This document shows positions 1 through 6,478 of a stretch of DNA of 7,311 bases, one piece after another. The position numbers were made by a program, and so were the translations under genes. A model generated the notes under the pieces. That model saw nothing but the letters and a program-made list of their open reading frames with translations. It was not told where the DNA came from and ran no database searches. Every line of letters starts with the position of its first letter. The stretch's first letter is position 1. The DNA comes from DAOUFU01 sp034429275 (GTDB taxonomy: Bacteria; Chloroflexota; Anaerolineae; Aggregatilineales; Aggregatilineaceae): the NCBI GenBank assembly GCA_034429275.1, contig DAOUFU010000244.1, forward strand, positions 1-7,311, given 5' to 3'.

Positions 1-31
1 CCCCCACAGTCTCATGCCCCGAAAATGGAAT
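1..31. repeat. Right end of a dispersed palindromic repeat (copy 1, cut by the window edge)
   Basis: These 31 bases are identical to bases 6485-6515 in the same orientation. Similarity stops at base 31 (next base a here, g in the other copy), which marks the element's right boundary at ...GGAAT. In the other copy this tag directly follows a cloverleaf-like inverted-repeat core, so the rest of this copy probably lies just left of the window. The boundary is 10 bp from the dnaE stop codon, so the element occupies the immediate 3' flank of dnaE. A 31-bp exact match 6.5 kb away is far beyond chance. Confidence 0.85.
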
Positions 32-41
32 ACGCCCTCGC

Positions 42-3000
42 TCACTCTACCTGCACGTTTTCCTCGCCGAGAGTCCGAATCAGCCAGTCGAGCAGGTCGT
101 CGTTGATGCAGATCGGGTGATTGGGGAACGCCATCACTGCCGGGCGCTGGCCGCTGTCGGGATCGAGCGGCGGGATCACAAAGCGGAAGCGGTCCTGGCC
201 GGGATACTGGATGATGACCCCGTGAATGCGCTGCAGCCGCCGCCGGTCTTTGGCGGAATCGCCGGTGCGGTGAATGGTCAGCGTCAGCAGGCGGCTGGCC
301 GCGGGCGATTGGGCCGCTCCGGGTTCGCGGCGTGCGATGCGCGGCCTGTGTCCCGTGATTGGGCGGTCATCGGGTGCAGCGGACTCGCCGGGGGACAGAG
401 TCGCGCTGGTGCGCGGGCGATTGGCCGGTGCGGGCGGCGGCATCAGCCGACCGGATGCGGACACGCCCGGCGCGAGTTCCGGCTCGCTGCTGCGCCCGGC
501 AGTCGGATGGCTCTCCACCGCGTGGATCGGCGTGTGCCGCTCCATATCGTCATCCAGCCAGCCGGGCGGCTCGGCGGGCGGAGGGCCAAACTCCGGCTCA
601 TCGGGCAGGGCAGGGATCGGCGGCGGCTCGATGGGCGGCGCATCGGCGGCGATGCTGGCCCCGCCGCTGGCCGGGATCATGGCTTCACCGGGCAGATCAC
701 CCTCATCCTCCAGGGGGGCGGAGATCGTCTCGCCGATTTCTTCGTCGTAGAGTTCGTCGTCGTCATCTTCTTCGGATTCGGCGGCGAAGGCATCGGCGGC
801 GTACCCGCCGTTGGTGTACGCCTTGGCGGCGAACGTGGCAGGACCGGCAGTGCCCGGCGCGCGCAAGGGTGCAGAGTCCGGCTGGTCGGTTTCGTCCAGC
901 CATGAGAAGCGCTGGTTACGCAGCGCACCGGGCGGCGCATCGGCGGCGAGCGCCAGTTCCAGGTTGGTGGTGACCTCTTCGACGATGATCTGCATGTCGC
1001 CCCGGCTGGCGTCGGCCTTGCCGTTGATGCGCACAATAGCATCCACGCTGACGAGCGCTTTGTAGTCTTCCCAGGTACGGGGGAACATCACTGCGCTGAT
1101 CGAGCCGGTGATGTCTTCGACGGTGAGCACGGCCATCGTATCGCCGCGCTTGGTGATGATGGTGCGCATGTCGGCGATCAGCCCGACGATGGAGACCGGT
1201 CGGTCCTGGATGGTATCGCCCGCTTCGATCAGGTCGGCGCTGGTGCTGATGGAGGCGGCAGCGGCGATCTGACTGGCCAGCTCACGCAGGGGATGATCGG
1301 TCACATAGAGGCCGACCAGTTCCTTTTCCCAGTTGAGCATCTCGCGCTTGGGCACCGGCTCGACCATGTGGGCGGTGTGGCGGATGATCTCGCCAACGCC
1401 CAGCCCGGCGCTGCCCATATCGCCGAACAGGCTCATCTGGCCGATCTCTTTAGCTTTGTGATGATCGGCGGAGAACTTGAGCATGGCGTCGAGATTGGCC
1501 AGCAGCACGTGGCGCGGACCGAATTCGTCAAGCGCGCCCACACGAATCAGCGATTCAAGCGCGCGCTTCTGCACCAGGCGCAGGTCCACTCGCTGGCAGA
1601 AGTCGTCGATGTCGCGGAAGGGGCCGCCCGCCTCGCGCCGTTCGAGGATGTGCTCGACCGGCCCGACGCCCACATTTTTCACAGCGGCCAGGCCAAAGCG
1701 GATGGCGCGCGAGCCGTCCGGCTGTGGCTCGATGGTGAAATCGAGCGCGCTGGTGTTGATGTTGGGGGCCAGCACGGCGATCCCCATGCGGTTGCAGTCG
1801 GCGGCGAACAGGCTCACTTTGGCCGATTCGTCGCGGTGAACGCTCATCAGGGCGGCCATGTATTCGTGCGGGTAGTGGCACTTGAGGAACGCCGTCTGGC
1901 AGGTCAGCACGGCGTAGTCGGCGGCATGGCTCTTGTTGAAGCCGTAATTGGCGAAAAACGCGATGTCATCGAAGATGGCAGCGGCAGTCTCGGCATCTAC
2001 GCCGCGCTCTGGGCCGCGCTCCATGAAAATCTGCTTGTGCTTGAGCAGGTCCTTCTCTTTTTTCTTGGAGACGGCGCGCCGCATCAGGTCCGCTTCGCCC
2101 AGTTCATAGCCGAACAGTTGCCCGGCGATCTGCATGATTTGCTCTTGATAGACGCAGATTCCATACGTCTCTTTGAGGATCGGCTCCAGCAGGGGGTGCC
2201 GGTAAACGACTTCTTCTTCGCCGTGCATGCGCCGGTTGAACTGGGGGATAAAGTCCATCGGGCCGGGGCGATAGAGCGAGATGCCCGCGACGATGTGCTC
2301 AAAGCGGGTGGGGCGCATGTCGGTCAGCATACGGCGCATGCCCTGCGATTCGAGCTGGAACACGCCGATGGTTTCGCCGCGCCCCAGCATGGCGAACATC
2401 TCGTCGATCTTGCGCGTGGTTTCCGGGTCGTCAGGATCGGGCTGGTAGGGGATGTTCGAGAGATCGTACTGCACGCCGTGATAGCGCTCGATCAGCTCGC
2501 AGGCTTCGCGCATGATGGTCAGGGTCGAGAGGCCGAGGAAGTCCACCTTCAGCAGGCCGATGGACTCGCACGTTTCCATCGGGAACTGGGTGACCATCTT
2601 GACCGGCGCATCTTCCGCCGAGCCTTTGGTGGGCCGGTGCAGCGGGATGTATTCGACAAGCGGGCGGTCGGCCACGATCACCCCGGCGGCGTGCGTGCTG
2701 GCGTGGCGAGTCAGCCCTTCCAACTGGCGCGCAGCGTCGATCAACTTCTGGGCGAGCGGATCGGTCTTGTACGCCTGTTTGAGTTCGGGCAGCGCTTTTT
2801 CGGGGTCATCGCCGAGCGCGTCCTTGAACTTGATCGGCTTGCCGCCGCTCGGAATCATGCGGGCGATGCGGTCCACTTCGGTGAGCGGCATGCTCAGCGC
2901 GCGGCCCACGTCGCGGATGGCGGCCTTGCTGCCCAGAGTCCCAAAGGTGATGATGGCGGCGACCTTGTCCTCGCCATATTTGCGCGCGCAGTATTCGATC

Positions 3001-4250
3001 ATCTCGGCGCGGCGGTCTTCCGGGTAGTCCAGGTCGATATCGGGCATCGAGACGCGGCCCGGATTGAGGAAGCGCTCGAAGATGAGGCTGTTGGTTAGCG
3101 GGTCGATGTTGGTGATGCCCAGGCAGTAAGCGGCCACGCTGCCCGCGCCGGAGCCGCGCACGTTCCACCAGATATCGGCGTGCCGCGCGAACTCGCACAG
3201 GTCCCACACGATCAGGAAGTAGGTGTCGAAGCCCATCGAGTGAATGATGTTCAGCTCGTGGTTGAGACGGTTGACCACTTCCGGGTCTCCGGCGCGCTCG
3301 CCATAGCGCCACCGCAAGCCGCGCTCGCACAGGCTGCGCAGGTACGACTCGGTGGTATAGCCTTCGGGCACGGGGAAGATCGGCAGGTGGTAGCCCTTCG
3401 AGTCGAGATCGACCTGGCAGCGCTCGGCGATGGCTAGCGAGTTGTGCAGGGCCTCCGGCGCGGCCTCGCCGAACAACGCCCACATCTCGTCACCGCTGCG
3501 CAGGTGGAAGGTGTCGCTGGTGAAGCGCAGCCGGTTCGGCTCATTTTTCAGGCTGCTGGTCTGGATGCACAGCAGGGTATCGTGTGCGTCGTAGTCGGTA
3601 TCGAGCACGTAATGCACATCGTTGGTCGCCAGCAGCGGCACCTGGGCATAGCCCTGGTGAGTGAGCAGCCAGTGATTGAAGGCGTGCAGCTCTTCGATCT
3701 TGTGGTGCTGAAGCTCGAAGAAGAAGTTCTCCGCGCCGAACACATCCTGGTACCAGCCGACCGTCTCCAGCGCTTCCTGCTCGCGGCCCTGCTCGACCAG
3801 GCGCGGAATCTCCGCGGCCAGGCAGCCGGAAGTGGCGATCAGGCCCTCGGCGTGGGCGGCCAGGAAGTCGTGATCGATGCGTGGGCGGTAATAATAGCCG
3901 TGAAGCTGGGCTTCGGAGGCGATGCGCAGCAGGTTCTGGTAACCGGTCTGGTTGCGAGCCAGCAGCAGCAGGTGATAGGGCTTGCTGTCGTACTGAGCAT
4001 CGCGGTCGAAGCGGGTACGTCCGCGCGGGGTCAGGTAAGCTTCCACGCCGATGACGGGGTGGATCCCGGCGGCTTTGCAGGCGCGGTAGAAGTCGATCAC
4101 GCCGAACATCGTGCCGTGATCGGTGATGGCCAGCGCGGGCATCTCCAACTCGGCGGCGCGCTTCACCAGCCGGTCGATCTGGCTGAGGCCATCGAGCAGG
4201 CTGAACTCGGTGTGGACGTGCAGGTGAACAAACGGGTTGTGGTCGGACAT
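42..4250 (-). CDS. dnaE: DNA polymerase III alpha subunit DnaE (replicative polymerase)
   Basis: Catalytic subunit of the replicative DNA polymerase, 1402 residues (E. coli alpha is about 1160). In order: an N-terminal PHP domain (about 8-270) with HLHVHT, TDHG, GVEAY, TSGC and NDVH motifs; the polymerase core, whose catalytic aspartates are D406 and D408 in PDIDLDY and D570 in KVDFLGL, with YGICVYQEQIM at 696-706 and NYGFNKSHAADYA at 768-780; a helix-hairpin-helix region (about 850-925); the beta-clamp-binding motif QMSLF (938-942); and an OB fold (about 1018-1095). A disordered Pro/Ala/acidic linker (about 1104-1318) then leads to a conserved-looking terminal domain (about 1320-1402). The extra length is mostly linker, and no intein interrupts the core. 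The PHP metal ligands look complete (H11, H13, D20, H45, E70, H93, C143, D211, H213), unlike E. coli, so PHP proofreading is plausible by analogy with Thermus alpha. The ATG gives the usual N-terminus; its Shine-Dalgarno is weak. Confidence 0.98.
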   Translation of the reverse strand: MSDHNPFVHLHVHTEFSLLDGLSQIDRLVKRAAELEMPALAITDHGTMFGVIDFYRACKAAGIHPVIGVEAYLTPRGRTRFDRDAQYDSKPYHLLLLARNQTGYQNLLRIASEAQLHGYYYRPRIDHDFLAAHAEGLIATSGCLAAEIPRLVEQGREQEALETVGWYQDVFGAENFFFELQHHKIEELHAFNHWLLTHQGYAQVPLLATNDVHYVLDTDYDAHDTLLCIQTSSLKNEPNRLRFTSDTFHLRSGDEMWALFGEAAPEALHNSLAIAERCQVDLDSKGYHLPIFPVPEGYTTESYLRSLCERGLRWRYGERAGDPEVVNRLNHELNIIHSMGFDTYFLIVWDLCEFARHADIWWNVRGSGAGSVAAYCLGITNIDPLTNSLIFERFLNPGRVSMPDIDLDYPEDRRAEMIEYCARKYGEDKVAAIITFGTLGSKAAIRDVGRALSMPLTEVDRIARMIPSGGKPIKFKDALGDDPEKALPELKQAYKTDPLAQKLIDAARQLEGLTRHASTHAAGVIVADRPLVEYIPLHRPTKGSAEDAPVKMVTQFPMETCESIGLLKVDFLGLSTLTIMREACELIERYHGVQYDLSNIPYQPDPDDPETTRKIDEMFAMLGRGETIGVFQLESQGMRRMLTDMRPTRFEHIVAGISLYRPGPMDFIPQFNRRMHGEEEVVYRHPLLEPILKETYGICVYQEQIMQIAGQLFGYELGEADLMRRAVSKKKEKDLLKHKQIFMERGPERGVDAETAAAIFDDIAFFANYGFNKSHAADYAVLTCQTAFLKCHYPHEYMAALMSVHRDESAKVSLFAADCNRMGIAVLAPNINTSALDFTIEPQPDGSRAIRFGLAAVKNVGVGPVEHILERREAGGPFRDIDDFCQRVDLRLVQKRALESLIRVGALDEFGPRHVLLANLDAMLKFSADHHKAKEIGQMSLFGDMGSAGLGVGEIIRHTAHMVEPVPKREMLNWEKELVGLYVTDHPLRELASQIAAAASISTSADLIEAGDTIQDRPVSIVGLIADMRTIITKRGDTMAVLTVEDITGSISAVMFPRTWEDYKALVSVDAIVRINGKADASRGDMQIIVEEVTTNLELALAADAPPGALRNQRFSWLDETDQPDSAPLRAPGTAGPATFAAKAYTNGGYAADAFAAESEEDDDDELYDEEIGETISAPLEDEGDLPGEAMIPASGGASIAADAPPIEPPPIPALPDEPEFGPPPAEPPGWLDDDMERHTPIHAVESHPTAGRSSEPELAPGVSASGRLMPPPAPANRPRTSATLSPGESAAPDDRPITGHRPRIARREPGAAQSPAASRLLTLTIHRTGDSAKDRRRLQRIHGVIIQYPGQDRFRFVIPPLDPDSGQRPAVMAFPNHPICINDDLLDWLIRTLGEENVQVE

Positions 4251-4302
4251 GGCGTCTCGGGTGGAACGATAGGCGACTGGGAACCGGCCAAAGTCTGGGC
4301 GG

Positions 4303-4311
4303 ATTATAACA
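4303..4311 (-). promoter_or_regulatory. Extended -10 promoter of dnaE
   Basis: Read on the minus strand, TGTTATAAT is a perfect TGnTATAAT extended -10 box (TATAAT at 4303-4308). The -35 is poor: the best hexamer at 17-bp spacing is GGTTCC (4326-4331), as expected for extended -10 promoters. Transcription would start near 4296 and leave a leader of about 46 nt before the ATG at 4250. The leader has no strong Shine-Dalgarno. Confidence 0.7.
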
Positions 4312-4333
4312 CGGGCGCGGGGTGAGGAACCTT

Positions 4334-4374
4334 AAAATTCAGCGCGCGGGTGAGGCGCTACACCCGCGCGCTGA
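4334..4374 (-). terminator. Rho-independent terminator of the exported-protein gene
   Basis: A perfect 14-bp GC-rich stem (4339-4352 pairing with 4361-4374) has an 8-nt loop. On the minus strand it is followed by AATTTTAAG, a short, imperfect T tract. It starts 8 bp after the stop codon of the gene ending at 4382 and lies directly before the dnaE promoter, so it would insulate dnaE from upstream transcription. The short T tract keeps this from being certain. Confidence 0.75.
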
Positions 4375-4381
4375 GGGGAAA

Positions 4382-5284
4382 CTAATAACACGGCTGGGCC
4401 AGCCGCGCGACGATCTCCGCCTCGCCGGGCATGACGACCATCCGCAGCGGGCGCAGGTCTGCGCCCAGAAGACCCCAGCGGGTGGGGGTGGTGGTATTTG
4501 CCACGCGCAGACAGCCTTCAAAGCCCACGATGCTGCCATCGGTATGGTAACCCAGCAGGACCACCGGCAAGGCGGCGGCTTCGGCGGTGAAGTGGGGATT
4601 CCACTGGGTGATGCCGGAGAACATCACGACCTCGCTGGTATCGGCGAAACCGGCGGCGAACTGGGCATAGGTCTGCTGCGGCGCAGCCCACAGGCTGTAG
4701 GCGCGTGCGAAGTTCTGCGCGTTGATGGCGGCGTAGTAGTCGGAGAGCATGGCCTGCGGCGTAGTGTAACTACCGGCAGCATCACGGCGCTGCAAGCAGT
4801 CGAACGTGAGTGCATCGGCCAGAGTGGTGCCGGTGGGCAGCGCGGCGATCCGCCAGGTGCGCGCCCCGGCGATCAACCACGAACGAATACCGCTCTCTGC
4901 CGGGTTATAGGTCATGGTGTAGCAGCCCTGGTAGATTTCCTGCGTGCCATCGAAGTGAGTGCCCACCAGGAAGGCGGGCAGATAGCCGGTGGTCGAGCCG
5001 GGATAGCCCGTTTGCAGCCCGCCAAAAAACGCCTGGGCCGAAGCAGTGGTGGCATAGCCCGCCACGAAATTCGCGTAGGTTTGCATCGGGCGAATCCACA
5101 GGCTGTAGGCGGTGGCATAGTCGCGGGCGTTGATGGCCGCGTAGTAGGCAGTCATCACCTGGCGCGGACCGAGTGCGCCGCCTGCCGAAACGCGTCCGAC
5201 GGCTCCGAAGGCACTCAGCCCGGCGATCAGCGCCAGCAGCGTGAGGGTGAACAAAAAACGGTAAGCGGTGCGATGGTGTGACAT
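4382..5284 (-). CDS. Exported protein of two tandem NTF2-like-looking domains
   Basis: A 300-residue protein of unknown function. Residues 1-34 form a signal peptide: basic/polar MSHHRTAYR, a hydrophobic stretch at 10-26, and a plausible signal peptidase I site after VSA (34). The mature part is two copies of one domain, offset by 136 residues (about 40-163 and 176-299). Each begins YYAAIN, then AYSLW, P.QTYA.F and AG(Y/F)A, and each has two cysteines at matching places (C121/C258 and C163/C299), suggesting one disulfide per domain. The helical YYAAINxxxxxxAYSLW opening resembles NTF2/SnoaL-like folds; this is inferred from sequence style. No catalytic motif is evident, so ligand binding is as likely as catalysis. 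The duplication is still visible in DNA: 16 identical bases at 4688-4703 and 5096-5111. An in-frame ATG lies 22 codons upstream at 5350, but the start at 5284 is chosen because GGGAG lies 6 nt before it and it begins the signal peptide. Confidence 0.85.
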   Translation of the reverse strand: MSHHRTAYRFLFTLTLLALIAGLSAFGAVGRVSAGGALGPRQVMTAYYAAINARDYATAYSLWIRPMQTYANFVAGYATTASAQAFFGGLQTGYPGSTTGYLPAFLVGTHFDGTQEIYQGCYTMTYNPAESGIRSWLIAGARTWRIAALPTGTTLADALTFDCLQRRDAAGSYTTPQAMLSDYYAAINAQNFARAYSLWAAPQQTYAQFAAGFADTSEVVMFSGITQWNPHFTAEAAALPVVLLGYHTDGSIVGFEGCLRVANTTTPTRWGLLGADLRPLRMVVMPGEAEIVARLAQPCY

Positions 5285-5290
5285 GATCTG

Positions 5291-5295
5291 CTCCC
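5291..5295 (-). promoter_or_regulatory. Ribosome binding site deciding the start at 5284
   Basis: GGGAG on the minus strand lies 6 nt before the ATG at 5282-5284. The alternative in-frame ATG at 5350 overlaps the -10 box and would not be within the transcript, so this site settles the start. Confidence 0.75.
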
Positions 5296-5348
5296 AGATG
5301 CTAGTGACCCCCAAAACAAAGAGCGCGAGGTTTCCGCTCTCACGCTCC

Positions 5349-5376
5349 ATTATACGCCTTGCTGCCCTGCGCCAAC
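5349..5376 (-). promoter_or_regulatory. Promoter of the exported-protein gene
   Basis: A perfect TATAAT on the minus strand (5349-5354) is paired with a weak -35: GTTGGC at 16-bp spacing (5371-5376) or TTGGCG at 15 bp. The predicted start near 5342 gives a leader of about 58 nt that includes the GGGAG ribosome binding site. Confidence 0.6.
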
Positions 5377-5405
5377 CTGCCGCACGGCTGACGAATGCTC
5401 AATGA

Positions 5406-5532
5406 CTAGAGTGTGTATGCAAACCCTCATCCCCCGGCCCCTTCTCCCCCAGGGAGAAGGGGAACCGCAGCCCTGACGTTCGTTATCTTGGGGATGTGGC
5501 AGGCATTGTACTACTTTGCATACACGCCCTAG
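5406..5532. mobile_element. 127-bp MITE-like element with 18-bp terminal inverted repeats
   Basis: Bases 5406-5423 and the reverse complement of 5515-5532 match at 16 of 18 positions, with the inner 11 bases (GTGTATGCAAA) identical. Both ends carry CTAG, which may be a 4-bp target duplication, or TA may be the duplicated dinucleotide inside it; the palindrome makes these hard to separate. The interior holds a strong hairpin (5438-5462) and no coding capacity, so any movement would need a transposase supplied in trans. The right end includes the TAG stop codon of the SRAP gene. Confidence 0.65.
5438..5462. repeat. 11-bp stem-loop inside the MITE-like element
   Basis: CCCCTTCTCCC (5438-5448) pairs perfectly with GGGAGAAGGGG (5452-5462) around a 3-nt loop. 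C/T-rich hairpins of this kind recur between genes in Chloroflexota genomes (general knowledge). No T tract follows on either strand, so an intrinsic terminator is not supported, although the stem could shield the 3' end of the SRAP mRNA. Confidence 0.75.
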
Positions 5533-6224
5533 CCCGCGCGCTCGATCAGGCCGGGATCGTCGTTGGTGGGCCGGTTGACGCGCGGCGAGACCGGGTAGGC
5601 GGTCATCAGGCGGGCATCGAAGGGGCGAATCAGCGGCAGCAGAATTTCGGGATCGACGGCGGCGGGATCGAGCCAGGCGGCATACTGCTCGCGCGGCAGG
5701 ATGACCGGCATCCGGTTGTGGATGGCTTCCATCAGCGTGTTGGGGGTGGTGGTGAGGATGGTGCAGGTGGTCAGGACCTCGCCGGTCTCCGGATCAGTCC
5801 AGCGCGACCACAGCCCGGCCATGCCGAACGGTGCGCGGCTCTTGAGCGTGATGTACATCGGCTGCTTGGTGCCGCCCGCCTGGGGCTGCCATTCATAAAA
5901 ACCATCGGCTACGATCAGGCAGCGCCGACGCTTGAAGGCATCGCGGAAGCTGGGCTTTTCGTGGACCGTCTCGCCGCGCGCGTTGATCATTTTGGCCTGC
6001 CCGGTCCGGTCTTTGGCCCAGTGCGGGATCAGTCCCCACAGCATGACTTCCAGGCGGTTGTGGCCTGCCGGGTCACGAATGACGGTTGCGACGGGCTGCG
6101 TGGGCGCGATATTATAGCGGGGCACGAGGGTAGGTGGCTCTGCCGCCGGGCCTGCCGGGCCGAGATCAAAGGTCTCGACCAGGTGGGCGTAGTTGACATC
6201 GGTAAGGGTGAATCGTCCGCACAT
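5529..6224 (-). CDS. yedK: SRAP-domain abasic-site protein (YedK/HMCES family)
   Basis: A 231-residue single SRAP domain, the usual length for bacterial YedK proteins. The family binds abasic sites in single-stranded DNA at replication forks. After removal of Met1, the N-terminal Cys2 forms a thiazolidine crosslink with the open-ring sugar, protecting the site from strand breakage and error-prone bypass. All signature residues are present: MCGRF at the start (Cys2), YNIAPTQ (37-43), MLWGLIPHW (61-69), N81 in INARGET, E111 in GFYEW and H169 in HNRMP, corresponding to E. coli YedK C2, N75, E105 and H160. The open frame continues upstream to 6611, but the start must be the ATG before Cys2, because the reaction needs a free N-terminal cysteine. 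The TAG stop lies inside the end of a small inverted-repeat element. SRAP genes are often tied to the SOS response in bacteria. Confidence 0.96.
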   Translation of the reverse strand: MCGRFTLTDVNYAHLVETFDLGPAGPAAEPPTLVPRYNIAPTQPVATVIRDPAGHNRLEVMLWGLIPHWAKDRTGQAKMINARGETVHEKPSFRDAFKRRRCLIVADGFYEWQPQAGGTKQPMYITLKSRAPFGMAGLWSRWTDPETGEVLTTCTILTTTPNTLMEAIHNRMPVILPREQYAAWLDPAAVDPEILLPLIRPFDARLMTAYPVSPRVNRPTNDDPGLIERAG

Positions 6225-6231
6225 GTGTTCT
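6218..6231 (-). promoter_or_regulatory. Possible LexA-type operator over the SRAP start codon
   Basis: The minus-strand sequence AGAACACATGTGCG fits the Gram-positive SOS consensus CGAACRNRYGTTYG except at two positions. It contains the perfect palindrome CACATGTG (6220-6227) and lies between the -10 box and the first codons, where a repressor would block initiation. Part of the right half is fixed by the Met-Cys-Gly codons, so chance agreement is possible, and the LexA box of this lineage is not known to me. Confidence 0.25.
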
Positions 6232-6260
6232 ATTATATCCGATCTGCCAGGCGATGGCAA
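6232..6260 (-). promoter_or_regulatory. SRAP gene promoter giving a leaderless transcript
   Basis: On the minus strand TTGCCA (6255-6260, five of six to TTGACA), an exact 17-bp spacer and a perfect TATAAT (6232-6237) form the best sigma-70-type promoter in the window. Only seven bases, AGAACAC, separate the -10 from the ATG at 6222-6224. Transcription should therefore begin at or within a base or two of the start codon, leaving no room for a Shine-Dalgarno. Confidence 0.8.
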
Positions 6261-6267
6261 TATGGCG

Positions 6268-6281
6268 AATCGCCAGGGGGC
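6268..6281. repeat. 14-bp direct repeat, left copy
   Basis: AATCGCCAGGGGGC is identical to 6522-6535. This copy ends exactly where the palindromic element (6282-6515) begins, suggesting a duplicated target or a shared flank. Confidence 0.7.
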
Positions 6282-6366
6282 ATTCCAAATTGGGGACGAA
6301 ATTGCGAGGACTTCGCCCCCGTCGTGCATTTTGATAAGGTGAGCGGATAGGGGTAGGCGAACGGCT

Positions 6367-6478
6367 GGCCTCACCCCCGACCTGCGCGCCTCATGGGAGG
6401 CGCCTGGTCTGCCCCCTCTCCGAAAATTTTCGGAGAGGGGGCGGAGCGGCCCGATTTTGGCCGCGCGGGGGTGAGGCC
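6367..6478. repeat. Cloverleaf-like inverted-repeat core with three internal hairpins
   Basis: An outer 13-bp perfect stem (6367-6379 with 6466-6478) encloses three hairpins in a row. The first is 7 bp with a 4-nt loop (6386-6392/6397-6403). The second is a 32-bp perfect palindrome (6411-6442). The third is 6 bp with a 7-nt loop (6446-6451/6459-6464). Either DNA strand, or an RNA from either strand, can form the same shape. It is not a tRNA: arm lengths and conserved tRNA bases do not fit. Confidence 0.85.
6411..6442. repeat. 32-bp perfect palindrome without a spacer
   Basis: GCCCCCTCTCCGAAAA (6411-6426) is followed directly by its exact reverse complement (6427-6442). The centre AAAATTTT is AT-rich inside GC-rich arms, a layout that favours cruciform extrusion. 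It is the middle arm of the larger core. Confidence 0.9.

Noticed and set aside
1293..3098. A 601-codon open frame on the + strand opposite dnaE
   Set aside because: It lies wholly antisense to the polymerase core, has no recognisable domain, and is the shadow expected from GC-rich codon usage. The same reasoning removes + strand frames at 117-905, 3444-4325, 4322-5281 and 5496-6350.
42..4250. Intein or frameshift in dnaE
   Set aside because: Motifs run in order at normal spacing through the core, with no splicing-domain insertion; the extra length is in the C-terminal linker.
5438..5462. Intrinsic terminator of the SRAP gene
   Set aside because: The stem is strong but followed by GC-rich sequence on the minus strand, not a T tract, and it belongs to a repeat element.
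6264..6274. Palindrome GGCGAATCGCC just upstream of the SRAP -35 box as an operator
   Set aside because: An 11-bp palindrome in GC-rich DNA is weak evidence, and it overlaps the 14-bp direct repeat that explains part of it.
6367..6478. tRNA gene
   Set aside because: The cloverleaf shape is only superficial: stem lengths do not fit, the central palindrome has no loop, and there is no CCA-ready acceptor or T-loop sequence.
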